This document shows positions 1 to 10,300 of a stretch of DNA of 64,000 nt, piece by piece. Source of the stretch: Beta vulgaris subsp. vulgaris (Eukaryota; Streptophyta; Magnoliopsida; Caryophyllales; Amaranthaceae); NCBI RefSeq assembly GCF_026745355.1, contig NC_079205.1, positions 39,777,056 through 39,841,055 of the forward strand, given 5' to 3'. Every line of letters begins with the position of its first letter. Positions within the stretch are counted from its first letter, which is position 1. Below the pieces are notes generated by a model. It saw nothing but the letters and a program-made list of their open reading frames with translations. It searched no databases and was not told the origin of the DNA. The translations under genes and the position numbers were made by a program.

Positions 1-1075
1 CACATACTTAGCTTCCAAAGGCTTTGATGGCAGGCGTCCAGTCTTCTTGAATTCAATAATGGAATCCTTCCAGATGTTTCCTTGGCTGAGAAACGAAACT
101 TGCTCTTGATCAATGCTTTTTGCTGGTTTCACATCCCACAACAATGTCTGCAACACATCCCCTTCGGCCGAACTGGCCAGTTTAGAAAGAGCATCGGCCT
201 GGTGATTATCAGACCTTGGAATATGGTCGAGTACAAACCGTTTCAATGTTTTTACTTCTTCTTGAATTAACTGCATGTATTTACTCATGGAGGTCTCTTT
301 ACATTCAAAATCTCCATTTACTTGAGTGACGACCAACAGGAAATTTGATTCGGCCTCAATCTCCAAAGCTCCAGCCGCCTTGCACATTTTTATGCCAGCT
401 AGAAGTGCTTTGTATCCTGCTTCGTTCTTTGATGCCTGGAATTTAAATCTGAGTGCGTACTCAAATTTGTCCCCTTCTGGCGATTGGAAAATTATCCCAG
501 CCCCGCAACCATTAGTAGTTGAAGATCCATCAACCATAAGCGTACAATGTCTCCTGCTCCCAGATGGATCTTGGACGGGCTCAATCATAGGCCGAGTAAG
601 CTCTACGATAAAGTCAGCCAAGGCTTGTCCTTTGATTGCTTTTCTGGGTTCAAATGCTAGGTCAAACACATTCAGATCCACCGCCCATTTTAGCATCCGT
701 CCAGAAGCATCCATCTTATGTAGAACTTGTTTTAGGGGCTGGTCAATATAGATAAGGATGATATGAGCCGGAAATTACAGCCTCAATTTTTGGCTGGCCA
801 TGAGAAGCACTAGGCTGAACTTCTCCACCGATGAATATTTGCATTCCGCATCTTTCAATACATGGCTTATGAAGTAAACAAGGACCTGCATCGACTCCCT
901 TTCATCCATGAGAACTGCACTTACTACTTGAGGTGAGATGGCCAGGTATACAAATAGTTTTTCCCCTTCGGCCAGACTGACCAAGCGAGGCAACTGTCAT
1001 ATATAGATGCTCCTTTACTTACTGGAGAGCCTGCTCCGCCTCTTTCGTCCACTCATATTTTTCCTTTTTCTTTAT
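1..1075 (-). mobile_element. Ty3/gypsy (Tat-like) RT end plus RNase H domains, broken
   Basis: Reading the minus strand from about 1075 down to 1, the translation passes through the RT connection/RNase H region (LFVYLAISPQVVSAVL, then CKYSSVEKFSLVLL and KWAVDLNVFDLAFEPR). It then enters a second RNase H-like domain (LMVDGSSTTNGCGAGI, LEIEAESNFLLVVTQVNGDF, HIPRSDNHQADALSKLASS). An RT-linked RNase H followed by a second RNase H of this type is characteristic of Tat/Ogre-lineage gypsy elements. A stop after the residues ASQKLRL near 775 and a frame change near 1000 show that it is decayed. It continues past the left edge, and its upstream RT is missing beyond about 1078. No LTR is visible with it. 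Confidence 0.85.
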
Positions 1076-1104
1076 CGTTGATATGATTAGATATTAAGTA
1101 GAGG

Positions 1105-1390
1105 TCGTCAAAGAGAGAATATGGTTCCTAACCGTGTTCGTACCTTCACCCTTAAACTCAATCTTTGGTTCATTAACCATTATAGAGTCATGAATGGGAA
1201 AATCTACATGGGATAAGTCCCTAAGTTTTTCCTTTGATTTTCCAATAACCAATTAGGTTTACGAGTCTTCCTTTAAAGACTTAGTGGCGACTTCAAAAAC
1301 ATTTTCAATAATACCTTTACAATGAGTTAGTCAAATACGTGCTCATTCCGCGTAGGCAAAATAAAAATACGCCATACCGATCACAAACAG
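1105..1390 (+). repeat. LTR/PBS-like repeat, copy 1 (pairs with 43160-43430)
   Basis: This stretch is similar to about 43160-43430. Both carry a Leu/Phe-rich run around CTCAATCTTTGGTTCATT, then AGTCTTCCTTTAAAGACTT, then TGGCGACTTC, then a segment ending in a CTCATTCCGCG-like string. TGGCGACTTC resembles the tRNA-Arg-type primer binding site of Tat/Ogre elements, so this may be an LTR end plus leader. That reading is inference. The orientation is plus, opposite to the adjoining RNase H fragment, so the two need not belong to one element. Confidence 0.5.
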
Positions 1391-2448
1391 GTCAAGGACC
1401 ATTATGGGAAGACACGACCAAAAGATTGCATTGTTAACAAATAACTAATAAGTGGGACTGTAAAAAACGCTTAAAGGTTGGATTATTAAAATTCAATTTT
1501 CCTTTATTATATTAACTTAAATAATAAATTTAGAGCAAATAAATTATCAGTTGAATATAAAAACCCATTAAAGTAAATTATGTATATCACTTATCAATCT
1601 CTAACAAAAAAAAGAACTATTAGTAAACACATCAAACCACTTTATAACAAGTAAAAACATAAAATGTGAGAAATCAATTTACAAATTCAGAACAAAATTA
1701 CATCTATATATCGCAAAATAGCCACAAATCAGTTCATACCATGCATATATCAATTTTGAACAAAAATGTCACTTAATAAAAAAAAGGCCTAAGATTTTAG
1801 AAGTAGATTGAAAATTCGTGAAAAAAAACCTATATGTTTGGTCATCACCTTTCTTAGAAACTCATTTCCAGTTAACAACACATTTTTAGGATGATCTAAA
1901 CTAGTATTGATTTTGGAGGTTTTCAAGTGCTTTTATCACAAACCTTTTCAACATTCGAAGTAGAATTCTCACTATCTAACTTCGAAGGAGTACAAAAAGG
2001 TTTTGGACTAATTTTCCGAGAATACACATTTTTCATCTCAGTTAATGTTGAATTATTCATAGAATTTTTCAATATTTTTGAAGAAAAAGTTTTAGAAAAA
2101 AAAAATAAATCATGCAAATAAAAGTTAACAAAATTAAGGTTATGAGATGTATAAAAAGCAAAATTGGCAGTTACGAATTTTGATTAACCAACAATGGAGA
2201 AGAGAGAAAAGACGCGAGCCGAAAGATAGTAGGAAAAAATATAAACATTAAAGTTTGGGTTCTTTAATTGGGTCTTGCCATGTTGGACCATCTTAATCAT
2301 ATCTTGGACTGGGAAAAAGCAATATTAAGGCTGGCGTATCAAAGATTGAACATTGTATTCTTCATTTCTCATGGCTAATTTTTCATATTTTCACTTTTTT
2401 GATCAAGACATCATGTAAAAAAAATTTATGTTATACTCTTGTTTTTTT
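1391..2448. other. AT-rich intergenic DNA, no gene seen
   Basis: This is low-complexity AT-rich sequence with poly(A)/poly(T) runs. The two overlapping 64-codon open frames at 1923-2121 are on opposite strands, have no recognisable domain and look like chance frames in AT-rich DNA. No RNA gene or clear repeat boundary was found. Confidence 0.5.
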
Positions 2449-2727
2449 CAGTTTCTATGTTGTAGCCCATTCTTTTCAAATTCTATATAGCACTCTCAAA
2501 CTTTAATTTTTTAATGCACAATACCCCTACTACTATTTAACGTTGATTTCGTTTATATTTTTTTTAACCCTTGGAGGGAATTTTTACAAATTAGATTTAG
2601 TTCCACTATTTTATAAAAAGTAAACAAAATTAATGACATATAATTAGTAGTAAAAGAATTGTGCATTAAAAAAGGTAAATTTGAGGGTACCGTGTGGAAT
2701 TTTAAAAATGTTGGGGTACAATGTAAA
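2449..2727. repeat. Short TIR element (MITE)
   Basis: The two arms are inverted relative to each other. The left arm runs from CTATGTTGTAGCCC through CACTCTCAAACTTTAATTTT to AATGCACAAT. The right arm returns as ATTGTGCATTAAAAAAGG, TTTGAGGGTACC and GGGGTACAATG. The arms are about 70 bp with mismatches and loops. The phrasing ('ggggtac-aatgt-aaaa') resembles MULE-type MITEs elsewhere in the window, but I found no convincing 9-bp target duplication, so the superfamily is open. Confidence 0.55.
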
Positions 2728-3004
2728 AATTGAAGAAACACAATAGTATAACGTATAAAAATCCTATAATATTTGTATACGTAATCTTGAGGACACTTCT
2801 ACAATGGTCGTGGACTCTTAGTATTGGTATACGGGCCAAAATCATATGCCAAAGCAATGCATTTATAACATATGAGAAGTTTGTGTTAATAAATGGAATG
2901 CATCTATTCAGATGTGTCAGCATGACACATATCTGATCATGACAAGCAATTATTTAATGCACGCTTTTACACTAATCATGATTTTGTCAAAAGTTAATTC
3001 GTTA

Positions 3005-4470
3005 CATCGCCATCCATTCTTATCTCTCTAAATCTCCAAAACCTAACCCTAAAAGACATACCAGCCGCCCTACGCCCTAGGCTCGCCGGTGGCTGGAACC
3101 CCAGCTTTGTCGCCAGTGACCCTAGTGATGTTGTTGCGTCAGTCAGGTTAATTCCCCCTCCCACTCGTGTCCTCTGTCATATTCTCCCCTCCCCCTCTCG
3201 CCCTCCGTCGTTTTGTCCCCCTCCCCCTTGCGTCCTCCATCGTCTATTCTCCCTCCCCCTCACGTGTCCTTCTTCGTCGTCTCTCCCCCCTCCCCTTCGC
3301 GTCCTTCGTTTTACACTTCTTCCCTTGTCCCTCTGTTTCCCCGTCGCTTCCCCTACATGTCCTCCCGTCATTTCCTCTCCCTCCTTTTCCCTGATTTCCA
3401 ACGTTTAACGTGGGGTTTTTAGTTTTCAATTACCCCTTTTCCAACCCTTAGTCTAGGTTACTATCGAAGATTTTATTTCCCCTCCTGCCTCTTTTAGGTT
3501 AGCATCGGTCTCGAGCTTTCCTTTCCCCTCCCCTTGGTTTTCGAACTTCCCCTTCCCTTCTCCCCTAGTTGTCGGGCTTCCCTTCACCCACCCCCTAGTT
3601 GTTAGGCTCCCCTCCCTAGTTATGTTAGATATGAGTATGCCGTTTTTTTCTTAGTTTGCGTGGTAAGTTGTCACATAGTTGAAGTAAATTGTTTCTTTTA
3701 AGATGCTAAGGTGGTTGTTCGTGGTTGCTTATGGCAATCAAAAAGTATTTGCCAGTTGGATAAGGGAGGGTAACATTGTAGTAGTAGAATATGTCGTTTT
3801 TTTGGAATCTTTGATGAAGGAAAGATGACTCAAGAGGATGAGAAGTATGAATGTGGTCGAGGCGATCAAAGGTTTTCATGGTTGGAACATGTGTTTCCGG
3901 GTTTCACAAACCGAAGGTTTATTCGAGAGCTCAAAGTGTTTAGCTTTCTTTTTAGCTTGGCATTGATCGGCCCTTGCCTTGAAAATTTCAAATATGAAGG
4001 CGGCACCCCAGTTGCATCTGGTGGTTTTCAGCACGCCAACTCAAATGCGTTTCTCCTACCTAAAGGAGAAGCCTGACATACTCTCTAGAGAGAGTAATGA
4101 ATCATACAGGTTCGTGACTCTTCAAAAGATCATGAGCCCAGAATACCAAGCGATAGAAGATTGTTGAGATTGCTCATGCGACGAGAAGCTCGTCGTTGGT
4201 TGTTCGTTGTTCGGATCGTGAACGACATTCGCTTCTCCTACCATTTCCATCAGCAATCAGAGTTTTGATTCCATCATCACAATCATTGACCAGCAACGCC
4301 CTCCTTAATCTGCGACTCTTTATCGGTTTTACTTGTTTTTGTTTTTTATGGCATGTAAGAGCTTATAAAGCTCCTTTAGATTTGTTTACTTTGTTTTATA
4401 TTTGGTTGTATTAGCATTAGGTTGTACCCGTCCTTGTTCAATTAATCCAAGTTTTCTCGTTGTTAAAATA
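3005..4470 (+). repeat. Retroposon-like repeat unit, copy 1
   Basis: This unit has a C/T-rich leader (about 3140-3620) followed by about 800 bp clearly homologous, in the same orientation, to 38366-39297. Shared landmarks are TTTTCATGGTTGG, TTTCACAAACCG/TTTCGCAAACCGG, TTAGCTTGGCATTGATC, TCTGGTGGTTTTCAGC, AAGATCATGAGCC, GATTGCTCATGCG and TTGGTTGTTCG, and both end near ATTAGGTTGTA. Open frames here (3825-4076, 3979-4167 and 4196-4414) are pieces of one longer frame that is intact in copy 2, with peptides such as GDQRFSW and FTNRRFIREL. No known domain is recognised. The second copy ends in poly(A), so a non-LTR retroposon or retrogene-derived family is the best reading. Confidence 0.6.
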
Positions 4471-6743
4471 AGCATGATTTTGTCCCCCCTTTAGCCTATG
4501 GATACTACGTCTCTTCTTTTTTTTTTTAATACTTTCAACATAATTTATTTTGGGATGCATTACAATGCTTGCAACAATCTCTTTTTAAGTAAAATCTTGT
4601 ACAAAAATAGCCTTACAAAAATAGGCATGTATGGGAGCTCAAATGGTAAGTGTTGCCGCCTCCCGATAATTTATGTGAGAGCTCGGTGGAAAGGCTCCTT
4701 ACTTTTTAATAATTTATCTCTATTATATACATCGCAATATATACACCAAAAAAAATTGAAAAAAAAAGAATAAAAATAGATAAATACCTACTTTATTTAA
4801 ACAAAAAAATTGGGAAAAAAGAAGAAGAAAAAAAATACCACATTTAAACTGAACAACAGTATTTTGAAAAATCAAAAAGCAAAAACAGTTCTTCTACACA
4901 ATTAATTTAATTTTTTATATGCTTTCACACACATTGGGTCTATATAGGACTAGTATTACTTAGGTAAAAACTCAAATAGTTAGCACTCCGAGCTTCTAAC
5001 TATTTGATCGAGGGTTCTGAATCCTTATCACCACATTTTGTCTCTATGACTACAGTCTCCTTTGTGAGTTAAATTTCAATGATGTGCATCCAAAGTGTAA
5101 AGTTCTGGATATAAAGTTTCATTATATATCTACGTACGTATAGTAATCACAATTTCAAAGAAATTTTTGGGAGAAGATTGATTAGCCCTAAAAAACGAGG
5201 TGCTTTTGTACAACTTTTGCGATATATGAATGTTAAAACAATCTCCTGTTAATTCTTAAAATTGTCAGCAACGACAAGTTCAATCACAACTCTTGAAATA
5301 CAGGCCCAACTTTGTGCCGTCGAAGTTGTTTTTTCTTTTCTTGTTAGATGTTTCTCTGTTACTCTATGTCCTGGATTTTTAGTTCATGTGTCCTGCTGGA
5401 TTTCTATTCCAAGATAGATATGACGGATCCCCAAGAGCCCTGCATAATAAAACGAAAACCATGCATTATAAAAAGCTAAATCTTATCACCCTCTTACTGT
5501 GCAAACTGATGAACATAGGAAACCATGCATTACACAAAGCAAAATCTATATATACAGTTCCAACAACGTTAGAATTGAATTGTATCATCCTCTTATGCAA
5601 AAAAATCATGCAAATTGATGAAATAACTTATACATCCTCCAATTCCTCTGAGTTGCAACACTTAACCTTTCACGTCTTTCAACGTACAACTTTGACCAAT
5701 AATATATCTTGAATTCACACATAATAAAATCATATAAATTCGAAGCTTATAAATGTACATTTGAGACTACTCCAACATTTTACACACACAAAAAAGAAGA
5801 AGGTCGAAGTTAGCACTAGATAGATAGTGTAGAAATCTAAGGAAATCAGAGGAAGTAACCAACTATGTGAGGTTATAAATGACAACTGATGGGAACATTA
5901 AGACAGTGAGAGAGGAAAGAGGATTAAGCCTCTATTGGATCTATTAAGCATATCGGTACTCACAACTCTTTCTGTTGGTACTACGAATCATAGATGCGCC
6001 AACAACGAAATTTATTTTCTAAATTATGATAGTATAGCAATCAATGAAGTTATCAAGTTTAAGAAGAATCTACTTGGAACAGAATTGATTTGAAAATTAT
6101 GTGGTAAAATTATGTGGGTCGTCTCTTTTATATCAAGAAGACAAGAACCATGATATTTATTTCCTCAGATAAAAAAAGAACCATGATATGGAGCATGAAC
6201 ATCAATGCAAATATCTCTTGGATGTTCAGAAATGTGTTACAAGCTAGAGATTTAGTGCTTTAATATGGAGGTTGGACCTCTATGAGAAGTTTGGCTAGAA
6301 TTTATAGTTATGAGCCTATGAAAGCTATTCACAGCATTTGGTTGCAGAGGAACTCCAAGATCTATACTCATGTTCTCTGACCCATAAGAATTGAGAGTAT
6401 TCGAGAAGAGCTTGGTTTAAAGATCTTTTGCAAATCATAGGTATGTGGAGAAGGATAGAGAATTATACATTCAACGATGTTTTCATCTGTGTTTAGGCTC
6501 TCTTTCCATGCTACTTGCACATGAAGAGTCTCTTGTCCTAATTCTTCCTAGAAGGTAAAGTTTAAGAGATGCTGATGCAATTTATGTAAGCATGGTAGAT
6601 GTTTGGTGGAATCAGGAAAGTACTCTGATTATGTGTGCTAATTGTACTTGAACTTTTCGTAATAAAATTCCTCAACACTGGCAACGTAAGTACCAATTGG
6701 AAAGGTTTCAAGTACCAATTAAACTTTTTTTAGTAAGTGTAAT
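4471..6743. other. Intergenic DNA with SINE-like traces, no gene
   Basis: AT-rich sequence without a supportable gene. Around 4975-5030 there is a tRNA-like stretch (AACTCAAATAGTTAGCA, then GAGGGTTCTGAATCC, close to a Pol III B box with one inserted base), possibly a decayed tRNA-derived SINE. The 108-codon frame at 5386-5712 has no domain, is rich in Leu/His/Asn from AT-rich codons and contains the direct repeat ACCATGCATTA; I do not call it a gene. Confidence 0.4.
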
Positions 6744-7349
6744 TAGGGATGGCAATCCAGTCCGAATCCGACCCTAGTCCGCTCCGATTCGAGAGAAAAA
6801 ATCCGAGTCGACTCCGACAAAAAAGTAATCCGACTCCGACTCCGTTTAAAAAATCCGACTCCGAGTTGGAGGAGGGTCGGAGTCGGATCTCATAAAATAA
6901 TCCGACATTTGAATCCGACTCCGACTTTGAGTCAATCTGGCTTCGACTTTCAGCCAATTGTATTATATAAGATTTTCCCATTGAAAAAATGATTGTTAAA
7001 AATAATAGTAATATTTAGATTATTTGTACTATATAAGATTTCCATATGATGATTAGAATAAATTGTCATGATTAAATTATTGTATTATAGAAGACTATTC
7101 TATTATAAAAAATTGGAAGAAAAATAAGTCGGATTAGGTTCGGAGTCGGATGTTGGGATTTTAAGTCGGATGTCCGGATTTTAAGTCGGATCGGATCTCG
7201 GAGTCGGATGTTCGGATTTTAAGTCAGGTCGGATTCGGATTTTCAAAGTCGGATGTCGGAGTCGGACTCAGATTTAAAATCCGACTTTCTGTAGGGTCGG
7301 AGTCGGATTATGCATAATCCGGTCCAAATCCGACCCGTTGCCATTCCTA
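6744..7349. mobile_element. hAT-type fold-back MITE, 8-bp TSD
   Basis: The element is 606 bp and starts TAGGGATGGCAA and ends TTGCCATTCCTA, imperfect terminal inverted repeats. It is flanked by identical 8-bp duplications AGTGTAAT (6736-6743 and 7350-7357), the size expected of hAT elements. The left arm is built from many TCCGAC/CCGACT hexamers and the right arm from the complementary TCGGAG/GTCGGA hexamers, so one strand could fold into a long hairpin. The centre is AT-rich. It has no coding capacity: the 83-codon minus frame at 6730-6981 is only the hexamer repeat read as Ser/Arg/Asp. It lies a few tens of bases from the inferred ALIS stop codon, probably in or next to the 3' UTR. Confidence 0.88.
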
Positions 7350-7383
7350 AGTGTAATACTGTCTGATAGATCCGAATTCGGAT

Positions 7384-10300
7384 CTACCAGTCACCAGATA
7401 ATTGGGATCTATCAGAAAGACTACACTTTCTCGAGAGAAAATTGGAGATGGAAATAAAATGTAAGAAATTACTGACCTAGGTTTGATGACGTAAAGCAAA
7501 ATGAATCCTAGTGCAATAGCTAAGGAAATCCCACCAACAGTGAGATATCCTACACCAAGGAAGTCATTTTTACCACCAATCCAACTTGTTGTAGAAAGGA
7601 CCAACCTCTTCTTACCCCCAAAACTATATGTGTTGTAATTATTTTGTACAACCACTGTTATCTTCTGATTAGCATTAAGATCTTGCTCTATCTTTCCATA
7701 TAACTTCCTGAAAGTTGGAAGTGCTGCAGTTCGCATCCATACAATAAGATCTTCTTGTTCACTTAGCTGCAAAAATTATTTCAAAATTAAGTTCATAATA
7801 TTGAGCAGAGTAAATACTTCTTCATTTTCTTAATACATGCAACATTTGACTATTTACGGTCGCCCAAGAGCACATAGAGCTAAGTACTCTCAAGCCATAT
7901 TTTTTGCTTATCTCACAACCTTTCAAATGCGCAAAATTTGAAATGAATTTTTTTTGCTAAGGAGCACCTAGATCTGTTGCTTGTGGGATTAAGATGGAGG
8001 TTTTGCTATCATTTATCTAACACTAAATGTCCAAAAGAATACTCAAAACACAACAAATGTCAACTTTTCCTTAAAAAATTCTAGCCCACATTCACAAATC
8101 AAAGCTCGGCTCCTACACTAATGTATACTTCCTCCATAGTTGCAACACTTTTATTTTTGGGTGTTTCGATTAGTTACAACATTATCTATTTTGGATATTC
8201 TCTCTCTATCTCTTTTCTCATCACATGGATACCCTTTTTATCTCTCTGCTCACCTGAATTAATATGCCCTCCATGTTGCATACTTTGACCTAAAGATTTC
8301 AAAAGTTGCATGTATTAAAAATGGAGAAAGTAGGTTTTTCGGATGGAAAACCTGAAGTGGAATGAATCAGCAAATGACAGCACATCGCATAGAATAGTAA
8401 ATGAAGAAATTGAGACGTGAGTTATATGAGAATGAACATTACAGGAATGCTGGAATTAAGTTGAGCACCCCCAATGAGGCCTTGAGTTTGGAAATTTTTA
8501 GGATAAATATCGGATCCAAACTTATGCTTGCGATCACTCTCCCATGCTATATGTTTCTTGTTAACTTCAATTGAATTTGAATCAGAAGAAAATTTGTATG
8601 TATCATTGAACAGGCTCCATGCAATAAGACCGCAGGGAACAATTGGAGCTTTGGCAGGCCCTGCAGTTGCTTCTGGATCACATTCACCTGTAAACTGTTC
8701 CGCAGCCTTGTTCCTTAATTGTTTGTCATTTCTACTTTTTACATATCTGAATAAGAAATAGGCTCCATTAGATGATTGATATGTAACATTTTTCAGAACT
8801 CGGAAATTCGCATGAACATGGACTGAAAGCACTAAAAATTACTTGAAAAAGAATGCTCCCTCCGTTTCCTAAAGATCTTCCTTGTTACTGTTACTACAGA
8901 TAACAATGAGAATCAATTTGTGTGGGGTGTGGGGTGGGTAAAGTAGGAAAGAGAAAGGGATTAAGATAAATAAACAAATAAAAATGGGGTTAAAGTATGA
9001 GAGAGAAAGGGAGTAAAATTGAACTAATAATGTAATGGTGGACCATATGATAGGGACATGAGAGGGTAAAAAGGGAAAAAAATTCCAAATATGGAATAAA
9101 GTAAAAGAGGGAAGATCTTTTGGAAACGCACTTAAACCAAAAAGATGGAAGATCTTTAGGAAACGGAGGGAGTACAAGGCAAATTGTTTGTTTGCAACCA
9201 AGAGAGCCGAAAGCCGTTTTGGTAATTCCACTTGCATGGGTCCCACCCAAATTCCTCTCTCTTGTTCACTAACATATGAATTTCTATTTAGCCATACTCA
9301 TACAATTTGCCTTTTTATATCATGCTACTCCAGACTCAATTTGTAAACCAGCATGACCTTTGTGTTATAAAGGATAAGAAGTTAACGAATATTCCCTTTC
9401 CCTTATGTCATAACATGCTTACCGGCGATGGTTTTGGTAGAAGTTCTCGAGCTGATAATAAATATATACAGGGTTTTTCATTTGCTTTGGAACCTGAAAA
9501 ATTTTTCATGTTAATTCACGTCAGTGAAAACCATTAATTAATGGACCTAAACAAGCTTTTCATGTTACTGTACTTCAATGAGAAACCATTAAGATGCAGT
9601 TGAATTCTTTAGAAATGAACGATACTTGATTACTTCCTCCATCACTCAATTTCTTCACACTACAAAAAAATATACATTCACACTTGTATTTTGGATTAAA
9701 GAAAACAATTTTCAATTACATTTTCTGGTGCATTCTCTCGGTTACATTGATCCTTTTTTTTTTCCTCTTAGTTCACTTGTATTCTCTCATTGAACTTTTA
9801 TTAGTACTCTTAATCTTTGTGTCATCACCGTGTCAGCAAATTAAGTCGCAGACTCGGCAGAGGCCGTATATCAATTTAAATTGTCCATAAGCTTCAGTAT
9901 TTGTTCAATATAATTAACACAGATATACACTCAAGTTCATGATTCTCCTACTTTACAGTTTTGTAAGTATAAAATGGAGTGTCCAAAATGGCCATTATCA
10001 CTCTACATTTCAGTGTGTGACACTTACAATATATTTTTGTTCATAATTTTGATTGGAAGGTAATCAAACAGTGATCTAGCAATTTGATGGTTTCCTTTGC
10101 AATCGAAACTTTGAGAATCAATAGAAAAGAAAAGATTGGAGATCAATTAAGCGTTATAAATCGAAAGTTTGGACTTACAGTCATACTTAATGTACATGTT
10201 TTGTTAGTGCTAGGGCTCTTAATAAATCCAACTTTGTCATTTCTATAATCAGGCGGAACACAATCTACATCATATTCCAGCACAACCTCTATAACCTGCA

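Noticed and set aside
3167..3429. Overlapping Pro/Ser and Arg/Gly-rich frames
   Set aside because: A C/T-rich tract read in all frames; part of the leader of the retroposon-like unit.
8869..9250. 125- and 86-codon minus frames
   Set aside because: They read through a Stowaway MITE within an ALIS intron.
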